Shown here in pieces: positions 12,601 to 24,281 of a DNA stretch of 64,000 nt; position 1 is the first letter of the stretch, and each line of letters begins with the position of its first letter. A program made the translations under genes and the position numbers. The notes beneath the pieces were generated by a model. The model ran no database searches. It worked only from the letters and a program-made list of their open reading frames with translations, and was not told where the DNA came from. The stretch is from Pteria penguin (Eukaryota; Mollusca; Bivalvia; Pterioida; Pteriidae), in NCBI GenBank assembly GCA_035048485.1, contig CM068583.1:45509790-45573789 (forward strand). Direction: 5' to 3'.

Positions 12601-14200
12601 GAGACAAGATGCCCAGGAAGGGTAAGTATCTCCTGTCGCATTGTGAGATCATATGTCTGAGAAGGTGTTCCTGTCCAAGATGACAAAAAGTGCCTGGGTT
12701 AGTGTTATGTCAGAGGCGTGACCAAATGCCTAGGAGGTGTGTGTCCTGTCTAGGGTGAGACCAGGTGCTTAGGAGGTGTGTTTTTGTCCGAGGTGAGTCC
12801 AGGTGCCTGAGAGGAGTGTGTCTTGTCAGAGGTGAGACCAGGTGCTTGGGAGGTGTGTTCTTGTCCGAGGTGAGACCAGGTGCCTGGGAGGAGTGTTCCT
12901 GTCTGAAGTGAGACCAGGTGCCTGAGAGGAGCGTGTCCTGTCAGAAAGGAGACCAGGTGCTTGGGAGGAGTGTTCCTGTCTGAAGTGAGACCAGGTGCCT
13001 GAGAGGAGTGTGTCCTGTCAGAAAGGAGACCAGGTGCTTGGGAGGAGTGTTCCTGTCTAAGGTGAGACCAGGTGCCTGGGAGGAGTGTGTCTTGTCAGAG
13101 GTGAGGTGAGAGCAGATGCTTGGGAGGAGTGTGTCCTGTCTAAGATGAGACCAGGTGCCTAGGAGGAGTGTCCCTGTCTGAGGTGAGACCAGGTGCTTTG
13201 GAGGTGTGTGTCCTGTCAGAGGTGAGACCAGATGCCTGAGATGATGTGTCCTGTCAGAGGTGAGACCAGGTGCTTTGGAGGTGTGTGTCCTGTCTAAGGT
13301 GAGACCAGGTGCCTGGGAGGAGTGTGTCCTGTCAGATGTGAGACCAGATGCTTGGGAGGAGTGTATCCTGTCTAAGGTGAGACAAGGTGCCTGGGAGGAG
13401 TGTGTCCTGTCACAGGTGACACCAGGTGCTTGGGAAGAGTGTTCCTGTCCAAGATGAGACCAGGTGTCGAGAAGGAGTGTGTCCTGTCAGAGGTGAGACC
13501 AGGTGCTTTGGAGGTGTGTGTCCTGTCAGAGGTGAGACCAGATGCTTGGGAGGAATGTGTCTTGTCTAAGGTGATACCAGGTGCCTGGGAGGAGTGTGTT
13601 CTGCCAGAGGTGGCACCAAGTGCCTGAGAGGTGTGTGTCCTGTCAGAGGTAAGATTAGATGCCTGCGAGGAGTGTGTCCTATCAGAGGTTAGACCAGATG
13701 CCTGGTAGGAGTGTGTCCTGTCAGAGGTAAGACCAGGTGCCTGAGAGGAGTGTGTTCTGCCAGAGGTTGCACTAAGTGCCTGGGAGGAGTGTGTCCTGTC
13801 AGAGGTGAGACCAGATGCCTGGGAGGAGTGTGTTCTGCCAGAGGTGGCACCAAGTGCCTGGGAGGTGTGTGTCCTGTCAGAGGTGAGACTAGAATGCCTG
13901 GGAGGAGTGTGTCCTATCAGAGGTGAGACCATGTGCCTGGGAGGAGTGTGTTCTGCCAGAGGTGGCACCAAGTGCCTGGGAGGAGTGTGTCCTGTCAGAG
14001 GTGAGACAAGGTGCCTGGGAGGAGTGTGTTCTGCCAGAGGTGGCACCAAGTGCCTGGGAGGTGTGTGTCCTGTCAGAGGTGAGACTAGAATGCCTGGGAG
14101 GAGTTTGTCCTATCAGAGGTGAGAGCAGGTGCCTGGGAGGAGTGTGTCCTGTCGGAGGTGAGACCAGGTGCTTGGAAGGAGAGAGCATCTCCTGTTTGGC
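12600..14200. repeat. Minisatellite 1, unit 39 bp, roughly 38 copies
   Basis: The consensus is gtgagaccaggtgcctgggaggagtgtgtcctgtcagag (abbreviated core: gtgagaccaggtgcc). Variants include ggtggcaccaagtgcc. Both edges carry related end sequences: 'gcccaggaagggtaagtatctcctg' at about 12612 and 'gagagcatctcctg' at about 14179. Because 39 is a multiple of three and the unit has few stops, both strands show long repetitive ORFs (for example 13 aa repeats on the plus strand). These are not believed to be genes. Confidence 0.9.
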
Positions 14201-15186
14201 ATTGATGTAAAATATTTCAACACTATAAATTACATGAATATGGAATATAACACGTCATAGAAAGTGTCAATGCCACTCAACATAAGAAAAGGATATAATA
14301 ACTTGAGTCCAACTCTTTGATCAAGCTCAAAAATGTCATGATAAACTGAAAGGTCAGTGTTGTCCATAGAATTTCTGGAAGCATATGTTTGAATAAAGAC
14401 AAGTATAACAAGCAATTTATTAGTTAAAGGCACTACTGAATTGGTCTGTGTCGCTCATATGAATAACTTGCATACAACACAAAATTAGACAGTGCATATT
14501 TGTATCAAATTTCTCAAGTAACAGCAGCTGTACACTTTCAGAATATTATATTAAATTTTGCACAACTGAACCTGCACAAAGTACACAGTGATAAAATTAA
14601 TCTTTCATTCTTTTAACCCCAACCATATTAAATATAAAGAAGTTTCTTAAAAAGAGAGTATCTTCCTGGACTAATTATCTTGCCCCAACTTGAAATCCAT
14701 TAAGGAAACAATGACACTTGTTCCAGTAAGGGACAATCTCTCAATCAAGAAGGAATCACTCCCTAAAACTTACCCTTTTGGAGTAATTAATATTTGCAAT
14801 TTTTATTAAGCAATTAATTCCAAAACAGTAAATTAAAAAGGCAAACTGTGTACAATAACAGGTTATAAAGATGTGCCCAGTTGAGTTTGAAATAATGAAT
14901 ATTGAATAGTGTTTGCTGTTACACTTTCTATCAGTGGTGAAATTCACTTTTGTCTAAGCAGTCTTCAAGTCATCACTGATGCCAAATATTTTTTTCTCAT
15001 TCAACCCAAAAATGAGACACTTTTACAAAATACAGACATTGATATGGTCAAATTTTCTTGAAAAATATTCATTTGATGAACTGAAGTATTTTACCTACCA
15101 CCCTTTATATACATTAGTTGTTAGTCTGTTCGACACATTTATTTCCTGTATGCAATATGAAATTTTTTCAGATCTTATCTCTTGAC
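14201..15186. other. Spacer between two related inverted minisatellites
   Basis: Unique-looking AT-rich sequence with no gene or repeat recognised. Confidence 0.5.
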
Positions 15187-15870
15187 TGTGTGCAAACACT
15201 CTTCCTGGCCACCTGGTCTAACCTGTAAATTGTGTGCATACACTCTTCCTGGCCACCTGGTCTCACCTTTAGATTGTGAGCATACATTTTTCCTGGCCAC
15301 CTGGTTTAACCTCTAGATTGTGTGCACACCCTCTTCCTTGTAACCTGGTCTAACCTCTAGATTGTGTGAACACACTCTGCCTGGCCACCTGGTCTCACCT
15401 CTAGATTGTGTGCACACACTCTTCCCTGGCACCTGGTCTCACATCTAGATTGTGTGTATATACACACTCTTCTTGGGACACCTCAAGTCTCACCTCTAGA
15501 CTGTGTGTACACACTCTTCCCAGCACCTGGTCTCACATCTAGATTGTGTGTATAAACACACTCTTCTTGGGTGCCTCAAATCTCACCTCTAGATTGTGTG
15601 TACTGGTACACATTCTTCCTATAGTCACATCTCTATATATTGTGTGTACACACTCTTTGGCCTATATAGGTACCTCATTAGTCTCACCTCTAGCTTGTGT
15701 GTACACACTCCTCCCAGGCATGATCTGGTCTCACTTCCTCACCTCTAGCTTGTGTGTACACACTCCTCCCAGGCATGATCTGGTCTCACTTCCTCACCTC
15801 TAGCTTTTGTGTACACACTCCTCCCAGGCATGATCTGGTCACACCTCCTCACCTCTAGATTGTACACATG
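15187..15870. repeat. Minisatellite 2, unit 44 to 56 bp, about 14 copies
   Basis: Units contain 'acacactcttcc', 'ggcacctggtctcacc' and 'tctagattgtgtg'. Early units are about 44 bp. The last ones are longer because of an added 'atgatctggtctcacttcc' segment. The core is the reverse complement of minisatellite 1 (ACACACTCCTCCCAGGCACC followed by TGGTCTCAC), so the two arrays are related and inverted. Confidence 0.85.
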
Positions 15871-16159
15871 GGCTCTTCCCTCGGATACCTGCTCTCATCT
15901 CTAAGTCTCCAGGTTTTCAAATGAATGTCCACTGTGGTACATCTACAGACTGTTGTGAGCGCCAATACAGAGAGAGTTATACAGATGCATGATTTATCCG
16001 AGTTACATTTATATTTTATCTCTCAGCTCTGAAATTGCAGATTATCCATGGAAAACAGAGATATTATAAATTGTTATGCATATGAGTTAAGAGGTACATT
16101 AGAAGTCTATCTATGTAAATGATTTGACTGTTCTCTCATAAATGTACTGGTTAACATTT

Positions 16160-17935
16160 TTGTTTAAAAGGAGTTATCATCATCTGAAGAAGGAGTCAAG
16201 ATCTGTATGTAAATCTGCCCACAATTCCTACATAAGAAACATCATTAGCCCTGACTCAACATCAAACCATAACAGATTCTGGGCATTCATCAAAAGCATG
16301 AGGACAGATTCAACTGGTGTGGCACCATTAAAGGATACCACTGGCCTGACCCATTCCGACAGCAGTATGAAGGCTGACATCCTCAACAAACAATTCTGTT
16401 CAATAAGGATGAGCTCACCAACACCATCCCAGACAAAGGCCCCAGCCCTTATGTAGACATGAGACCCATCTCAATAAGTCTTGGAGGTATAAGGAAGCTA
16501 CTTGCCAACCTTAAAATTCACAAGGCAACGGGCCCCGATGGTGTTGCATGCAGACTGCTGAAGGAACTAGCAGAAGAGATTGCCCCAATGTTCCAGATAT
16601 TATTCCAAGCATCTCTGAACCAGGCATCCTTACCAGCAGAGTGGAAGACAGCAAATGTAGTTCCAGTCTATAAGAAAGGGGAGTAGAATAAGGCAGAAAA
16701 CTACCAGCCGGTCAGCCTAACATCAGTGACTTGTAAAACACTGGAGCATATCGTGTGTAGTAACATCATGATACACTTGGGGGACAACAACATACTCCAT
16801 GATGCCCAGCATGGCTTCCGTAAAAGGCGTTCTTGTGAGAGTCAGCTGATCCTTACTATCCAGGACCTAGCACAAAACATAGACTCAAAAGACCAGGGAT
16901 CGGCGCCATAAACTGCATGAGAATATACTTAAGTCACAAATTTCATTTTAATTTATTCCATTATCAAAAGTTCAAATAAATTTTAATGCAGAATGGTTTA
17001 CTTCTATTTATCATTAGAATAAAACTAAATAAAATCCAAATCCCATTTATTAATTCATTGATGAAGAGAAGAATATGAAATTATGACTTAAGTATATTCT
17101 CAGTTTATGGCGCCGGACCCAGACAGACGTCATCTTACTTGATTTCTCTAAGGCTTTTGATAAAGTTCCCCATAAGAGACTCCTCTATATTAGTTACATC
17201 ACTATGGAGTCAGACACAGCAATCTTAGTTGGATAGAGGACTTCCTAGTAGGCTGCCTCAGTGAGGACCCAACAAGTTCTACAAGACACACCCTCGAAGT
17301 GGTTGACTCTGCCAAGTACCTTGGGATCAACATCCACAAAAACCTCAAATGGAACCACCATATCAACCAGATCACCAAGAAGGGAAACTCAACATCAGTC
17401 TTTCTGCAGTGAAACTTACATCAATGCCCTCCTGAGACAAAAGCCTTATGCTATCAAACCTTAGTCCGCCCTTTAACAGAATATGCTAGTGCCATCTGGT
17501 ATCCACATAGGCAGAAAATACCAAAAAAATAGAAATGATCCAGCGGAGAGCTGCGAGAATGTTCTTCTCGGACTACAAAACAACCAGCAGTGTCTCCCAA
17601 ATGATCAAACAACTTAAATGGACCACGTTACAAGAGCACTGAGAGCCCAGTCCAAAGCAAGATAATCATGTACAGGATTGTGTACCAGTTGATTGACATT
17701 CCATCTACTCTCCTGATACCCACTATCTCTCCAAGGGGGAATAACATATATCACCTTCCTTGTGCCGTATGCCAGGACTTCACTATATCAGAAGTCATTC
17801 TTTCAGGACGGGATCAGAATCTGCAACTCCTTACCATCTGAAGCTGTTTGTGCACCATCTATAGACAACTTCAAGTCCCAGATTCAGGCATTAATCATCA
17901 GACCATAGAAGATCTGTTTTTAACCTTTTAATTGC
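16160..17935 (+). pseudogene. Degraded non-LTR retrotransposon (CR1/Jockey-like)
   Basis: Fragments in shifting frames match the usual order of a LINE reverse transcriptase: 'LKIHKATGPDGVACRLLKEL' (about 16515), 'AEWKTANVVPVYKKGE' then an in-frame stop at 16684, 'LTSVTCKTLEHIV', 'HGFRKRRSC' and 'DVILLDFSKAFDKVPHKRLL' (about 17130). The thumb and C-terminal part follow: 'YLGINIHKNLKWNHHI', 'LVRPLTEYASAIWYPH' and 'IEMIQRRAARMFFSDY' (about 17300-17600). The catalytic [FY]xDD region is missing: the text jumps from the 'WIEDFL' segment to 'VDSAKYLGI' near 17260, a deletion. Stops and frameshifts make it inactive. A MITE interrupts it at 16902-17114. Confidence 0.85.
16902..17114. mobile_element. 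MITE inserted in the LINE, GGCGCC termini
   Basis: The terminal inverted repeats read GGCGCCATAAACTG and then, after a short mismatch, GAGAATATACTTAAGTCA on the left; the right end is the complement and finishes CAGTTTATGGCGCC. The insertion separates the finger-domain segment from the 'DVILLDFSKAF' segment of the reverse transcriptase, so its borders are well defined by the broken host ORF. The interior is AT-rich and non-coding. The target duplication is not clear (flanks ggatc / ggacc). Confidence 0.75.
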
Positions 17936-18163
17936 ACTGTAAATACATATTTTTAAAAACCACATTCGTAAGGCATCCTTGCACCACACAGTACGAAAAT
18001 ACACTAAATCAATAGTGGACATTAGTACTTTAAAAGGAAGAAAAAGAAGAAAAGATGTGAGGGGAAAAAGCAGAAAAATGTGGAAGTAGGCTGGGTTCCA
18101 TGGTTGGAAGGATTAAAGATATTAATGGGAGAAAAAAGATGGGGGTAGGGTGTACTGGGATAG

Positions 18164-18285
18164 ATAGCTTCAATATTTCGCCACACAAAACGTGATTTAT
18201 TATCGGCTATTTATTTTGTTTGGTGGGCAAACAAAATAAATAGCCGATAATAAATAACGTTTGGTGTAGCGAAATATTGAAGCTA
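18164..18285. mobile_element. Perfectly palindromic MITE with 8-bp TSD
   Basis: The element folds on itself. The left arm starts atagcttcaatatttcg, the right arm ends cgaaatattgaagcta, and the two arms run to a loop of about 5 bases at about 18222. It is flanked by identical TGGGATAG copies at 18156-18163 and 18286-18293. An 8-bp duplication is typical of hAT and some P-like elements, but the superfamily is inference. Confidence 0.8.
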
Positions 18286-18934
18286 TGGGATAGAAAGAAG
18301 ATAATGAGAGTATAAAAAGAAAAAAAAAGAATAACATTCATACAGAATAAATTTTGATGCAGCAAAACTGTAAAACACACACACACAAACAAAAAGCCAG
18401 CTTCTTTGTTCTCTAACAATGTATGTCTACCTTTGTATTAACATAGAAGGTCAGTACACTCTCTCGTAATCATGACCCAAAACAAATCAGATGGTATCTC
18501 AATACTTCCTACCCATAACCGGATTTGGAATGTTCAAATGTATATCCGTTATAGGTTTAAAATTTTACTGTTAAAATGGTATTACCTGTTTGATCTCTCG
18601 GTTTTCCAAGGTAAATTTCATTTACAATTTAACTGTAATAACATCAATTATTTGTCTTCAAACTGGGACAGACATAACCATTATTACATAACCGTTATTC
18701 AAAACCAAAAATATAATCACTATTTGGCAATATTCAGTTATTTGCCTCGTAGTTACAGTGCAACGTAGAGAGACGGTCTTCTATTTTAATTTTACTCTCG
18801 CAACTAGCTGACTAGTTTACGACTGCAACGGACCCTAGTCCTATAATATATGACCTGGGCCTTCTTTATATTTGGTTGATAGGCCGAGGTCTTATGGCTA
18901 TGAATGAAGCACCCTTTAGCAGATGCCTCTTCTT

Positions 18935-19076
18935 CGGCCCTCACTAAAATTAGTAGTCAGAGTCCGAGTCGGATTTGAGAAATACATTCATCTAGGAAAT
19001 AATTGTAGATTCGTCATATTCCAGCTAGAAATTTCGACTCCGCCTTCAAATCCGACTGCTAATTTTAGTGTGGGAG
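18935..19076. mobile_element. Small inverted-repeat element
   Basis: The left arm 'cactaaaattagtagtcag' followed by 'tccgagtcggatttga' pairs with the right arm 'tcaaatccgactgctaatttt' (then agtg). A third related 'aatccgacttagactccgac' piece lies at about 19235. It is probably a foldback element or its remnant. Confidence 0.5.
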
Positions 19077-19079
19077 CAT

Positions 19080-20060
19080 ATAGAAAATGCTCTAAATTAT
19101 CGAATTAACGACATAGTGGTACATTAATATTTATTTCTGTTGAATCAAATAAAATATGCCACTAACAATGTTTTCTGAAAGTTTTATTAGGAACAAAGCA
19201 ATAATAAAGAAGAAATCTGTAATTATGTGCTTCGAATCCGACTTAGACTCCGACTACTCCTGTAGGGGCATAATAGATGTTTGTTGTGAACTTACAGAGC
19301 TTCAAATACCTGTGCATTGAACATTATTGCACAAAAGTTGTGTAATTTCTCAAAATTGTCACCTGGAATGTTATTCCTCCACAAAAACGTACTTGTTAGT
19401 ATCACTGAAGCGCTCGCATAACACACATATCTTGTAGTTGCCTGCAGTTTTCTTCTGCAGTCGATCAGCTGATGTCAACTATCGTCCATTTTGAATGGAA
19501 TCATCGAAAAGTAAGATTCTAACAAAACAAATGACAGATACTAACTTCGTATTAATATGGGGGAAAAGCAATATATCACAGTATATTTTCTTCCAGTTCC
19601 CCTTCTTTCATGCTTAATCTCCCAGCCACCCTTTTCTCTTTCTCAATTCAGCCATCTCCATTATCACAAAGATTATTTTCTTTTGTTATTTAGTTTTAGA
19701 CAACTCAGTCTGTAAATTAGTGTTCCAAGTGTGTGTATCGGGAGTTTTCATAATGATGGAGCTCCCTACATGTACATATGAGTGATCATGTTTACTTGCT
19801 GTTTGCAACGTTAAAATATCTTTTATCAGACGAAAGAGGTAAGAGAACAATAGAACAATGTTTTATTTATTGCAAACAGTTGAAAAACGTGCATACCCAG
19901 CCTTTTAAAGGTATTTATTTCTGCTGTTACGATCCCCACTCATATATTATAGGACTACAACGGACCTGGGATAAAATAGCTCTTCCGTTGCAGTAGTAAC
20001 TATCTCGCTACTAGAAGTGGAAATTAAATTGCTGAATCCACACTACAGTACTGTACATGT
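19080..20060. other. Intergenic, nothing recognised
   Basis: No gene or clear repeat was seen apart from the short related piece at about 19235. A small palindrome-rich patch (acagtactgtacatgtactg) lies at about 20045. Confidence 0.4.
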
Positions 20061-20065
20061 ACTGT

Positions 20066-21892
20066 ACATGTGCTGTAGCAGTTTCCGGACGTTGTTGGAA
20101 GTTTTTGGTTGATAACTTTATTTTTGCACAACGAAAATATTGGAAATTTAGCCAAAATTTGGATTGACGATTAAGATGATTAAAAATGTATGTAGTTAAA
20201 ATGTATGTAACACCATGGAAAAGTTCATCATCATTTACTCAATTACTGTGTTACAGAATATATTGACAATGACCTGAATTAACATTTAAACCAATATTTC
20301 AATAATGCAATTTAAAAATCTGAAATTCCAATCAATTTCGATTAATTGCTATGTCATGGTCGAAAATATTTAATAGAATTATCTATGAAATCTAGATAAT
20401 TACTTTCATCATGACTTTCATCGAATAAATAAATTTACACAGTATGATTAATTCAGCTAATCGAATGTTACATTTTATGTCACATATATTAAGTCAAAAT
20501 CACAATTCATAATCTCACAACAAGGTATTCCAAATACACATTATCAATAACAGAAATCTATTACAAACACATACCCTAAGCAAAGAAACAATGTGAACCA
20601 ACAGCCTCAGTAAATCATACCAAACTACAAAGTGATGCAAAGGAATTGTAAATAACTTGTGTGGATCATTGCATTTATGAAATATGCATTGTATATGTAT
20701 ATACATGTACTACAATGTAGGACAGACCATAAGATAGCTATCGCACGTACATGGTATGGACAAATGACAGACTTACAACTGTCAAGATGATAGAACAAAC
20801 AGCATGCTATTGTAATCTGACTAGAATGAAGGAAATACTTCTCTTCACATGACTGGACATACAACAGACTATACTGTACACGATAATATAAAGAACGGAC
20901 GATATGTATGAGAAAGGATATTACTTTCATACCATATATTTGCTATGTACATAATGAACAATATACAGCTCAGTAACTGGGGACTACATGGATACATGAA
21001 ATCATTAGAAATATGGTTTATATACACCATTTAAATCATGCAATCACACTATGAATATCACTTACAAATACTTCCGTTCGCATTTCGGGTTCGATTCCCA
21101 GGTTGCGCCACTATGTTTAAAAGGTTGGTAACCTCCTGCTTCCATGTCGCGATATAACTGAAATATTGTTGAAAGCGACATAAAACACCAATCAACCAAC
21201 CAACCAACAATAAAGTTACAATCACAATATGACTTTAAAGGTAGATTGCAAATAAGTACTCACATCAAAGAAGCAGTAGTCCAGTGGAGAAAGCCACCCA
21301 CCTCAAATCTCAAGAACAACAGATCAAACCCATACAGCAGCGAGTGATTTAAGCATTTTTATATCAAAAATATTTCAATTGCATCTGTACAAATCACTTT
21401 TTACATGTAAAAAAAAAATCAAAATTTTTCATGTCTTTTTGTCCAAACGAACTCCTCTTCCATGCACACCAGGTTTCGATACCACTTTCCTTTGTTTATG
21501 GTAGCAGTCTTCGGTCATGACAGTCTATACTGTACTGGGGCTCAGTATGGGATGTTAACCTCATCATCAAATAAACATACATTAATAAAGGGTAAAAATT
21601 ACTAAATAGTAAATCAACAGTCACAGGAATTTTAATAAATGTAACACAAAGTTGCATATAATAGTTTTGCATTCTGGTGGGCTGAAGTCACTCTGCAAGC
21701 GCAAAAAATAACAACAACACAATACAAACACAGAAAGTAAGGTGGAAATAATATTTATTTCTTCAAAATTGAGCTAAACTTTGGCATACAATTAAGAATA
21801 TGATAAATTTTGGTGATATGGTAAACAGTAGGCAAAAACAGTTGTTGGAATTGTCTCAAATAACGACTAGTCTGGAAACTGCTACAGCACCA
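20066..21892. mobile_element. Possible 1.8-kb non-autonomous DNA element
   Basis: The left end 'gtgctgtagcagtttccgga' at about 20068 recurs as its reverse complement, 'ctggaaactgctacagcacc', at about 21870-21890. This gives about 20-bp inverted termini 1.8 kb apart. No transposase was seen between them. A SINE B fragment is nested inside. A target duplication was not identified, so the assignment is tentative. Confidence 0.4.
21085..21212 (+). mobile_element. SINE family B, 5'-truncated copy
   Basis: Contains the B-box-like 'gggttcgattcccaggttgc', then 'ctcctgcttccatgtcgcga', 'gttgaaagcgacataaaac' and an 'accaatcaaccaaccaac' tail. This matches the fuller copy at 50097-50273. The first half of the tRNA-like head is absent. 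Confidence 0.75.
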
Positions 21893-21960
21893 GTATAACT
21901 GAATATCTCCACGGTCTACCTTTTATTGAAATTTTGTTTCAATATGGCATCACAGTACTC

Positions 21961-22065
21961 GGACATTTGATTGGTATTTGTTGACCAATATAGGCCAAAA
22001 GGCTCATCTGACTAAAAAAAAGCCTTTTGACCTATATCAGTCAACAAATACCAATCAAATGGTCG
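21961..22065. mobile_element. Hairpin MITE
   Basis: The arms 'acatttgattggtatttgtt' (21963 on) and 'aacaaataccaatcaaatgg' (ending about 22063) are almost perfectly complementary over about 42 bp. The loop is about 16 bp (catctgactaaaaaaa). Confidence 0.7.
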
Positions 22066-23397
22066 ATTCCTGTGCTGGCATATTGTCACTTTGAATTTGA
22101 AGCATATTTATTCAAATAAAGGCTAAAACTCTTGTGAGGATCAACTTTACAGTCTCGATTTGATGTGACATAATCCTAAGAACTAAATGAAGATAATTCC
22201 AGAAACATGATGACATAGGGGATAAACTCAGTGTTTATCATAGACCAGATTGCAACATTGCAGAAATGTATCTTGAACACAAGAGCTATATTTGAGTCAT
22301 GGAACTGCTGAAAGTCATTAGAGTGCTATAAGAATGTTCACAATTTTTCTATACAATGTGCGTATCTACATACACAAGTAGATTACCAAAAACATTACAC
22401 TGCTGCATGACTCCGATCTCAAGATAGATACAATAATCCATAAACAGCTCGATGGATTTTTTCAGTCATTAACCTCCGTAACATGTGACGTCAACTACTT
22501 TTCTTGGGTTTTAATTATGACGTTAATGTTTGTATTGTGACGTCATAGTAAAATGACGTTAAAAGTTGTACAACAAGTTGCACAGGAAGCCTTTATTTTA
22601 CTCGGGTTTTCCCGTAAAATTGGGCAAATGGATATTTTTAGATATCTCTCAGTGAAATACTGAAGTAGAAAGAGCAGTAATTTTTATAAATTTTATAATA
22701 ATTCAATCAGAATTTTAAGAAAATGCAAAATACCCTAGCATTCTAATACATGTAGCACTTGATTGACCCCCTTTTCGTCTTTAAATTTGATATGACCACA
22801 GTTTGAAATAATAAGATTTCAAAATATCGGATTCGTTGCATAAATGATGATAAATCCAGAGACATATCCCCCAACTAATATGGCACATTTTAGATCATGT
22901 TACAAATCTGACTTCAACAAGAATTTTGGTAACTACAGCACAGTCCAGGTGTTTTGAAGAAATAACACAAAATTCAGTAGAAAATACACCCAAAATCTGA
23001 GGGGAGGTCCAGATGTAAATTTACCTATACTTATTTTAGGGCTGTGCAGCTTTACTGCCATATCAGTGCACCACAATTTTTTTGTTTTCAATGCGTATCG
23101 CAATATGTTTTTTAAAAAATTGCTTCGGATTCGATATTTCATGATCTTATATCTAGATATATCTTTCTAACATCAGTTATATAGAATACAGTGCAAGGAG
23201 CACACCACTGTGACAGCAGAGTATTAAAAGTTCAATCCACTTATTGACTCCTTGGATTTTTACTATTGTTATTCCATACATTCTGTGTAGTGCTATGTTT
23301 TAGCTTTACATCTCAAATTCTGTTTTCTAGTGAAAAACAATGAAATTTTGAAATTAATTGATATTGCACTAAATATGCAATATATATTTTTCAGTAT
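22066..23397. other. Intergenic, nothing recognised
   Basis: No gene was seen. A cluster of tgacgt motifs at about 22487-22560 is noted; no meaning can be assigned. Confidence 0.4.
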
Positions 23398-23538
23398 TGC
23401 AATATATATAGAATAAGTGTCTTATTTGTATTTTCATGCAGGAATAAAGTACAATGTCTGATGCATTTATGAGATATAATGCACTTACTTTATTCCTGCA
23501 TGAAAACACAAAATAAGACACTTATTCTATATATATGC
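23398..23538. mobile_element. Hairpin MITE, 'ATAAGTGTCTTATTT' family
   Basis: The left arm 'tatatagaataagtgtctta' pairs with 'taagacacttattctatata' on the right. The arms are about 50 bp and continue through 'catgcaggaataaagt'. It shares the AATRAGTGTCTTATTT terminus and the following 'ttcatg' block with the element at 31257-31409. Confidence 0.7.
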
Positions 23539-24265
23539 ACTTTTAACGCCAAAATATCATACTGGAAACTTCCATTTCCTATCTATAAACTGCATCATTA
23601 AATCATTCTGGAGGGAAGTTATAAATTGAAAGAAACAGCCGGTGTCCCATGACAATGTAACGTCTATCTAGAATGACATACTTTCGTCGAATGTCAAGCG
23701 CTTTAGCGCAAAATACGACTTTAATGACGTCACGCAAGGTTGGAAATGCCGAACCTCTCATTTATGATGTCCTAAGCTTAACCATCAAAAGTCTGCCAAA
23801 CATCGCTTTCTGTGTTGAAAAGTGGGTCAAATATGGGGTGTTATGACGTCACCGATCAATGTACTTTATACAGAAATAAATACATAGGTCTTGAAAGCTT
23901 TATCTCAGGCAGTTACAGTGGCTGTGCATATATATATATTGCAGTAAGTTTTATCTACCCCAATATGCAGCCCTCATTCTTATTAACACCTTGATGAAAT
24001 ACACTGTGTAATGTGTATTGTGTAATTCTTGAAATTACACCTGGATGTGGCCCACTGTGGTGGGTGAAAAAATTACAAAACATCAGTTAATTTTTAAATA
24101 AGGTCTTCTATTAGTGGCAAAACCCTGATAAATAGTAATTCTACTTTATAGTGTTGAAAGTACATTATCATTACATCATAAAGAGAATCAGTGTCTTGTT
24201 TAATGGATACATTGACCCTATGTTTATTCTCTGCTGCATCTTATTGTTTATTATATTTATTTTAG

Positions 24266-24281
24266 GCATTTAGAGAACAGA
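24266..24281 (+). other. 5' non-coding edge of MRPL9 exon 1
   Basis: An acceptor-like tattttag ends at 24265, 16 bp before the chosen ATG. So either a 5' non-coding exon is spliced on here, or the transcript simply starts nearby. The ATG is the only one that gives a targeting-peptide-like N-terminus in phase with exon 2. Confidence 0.4.

Noticed and set aside
13260..14210. Repetitive ORFs on both strands, up to 225 codons
   Set aside because: The 39-bp period keeps frames open; the same DNA gives ORFs on both strands and no family is recognised.
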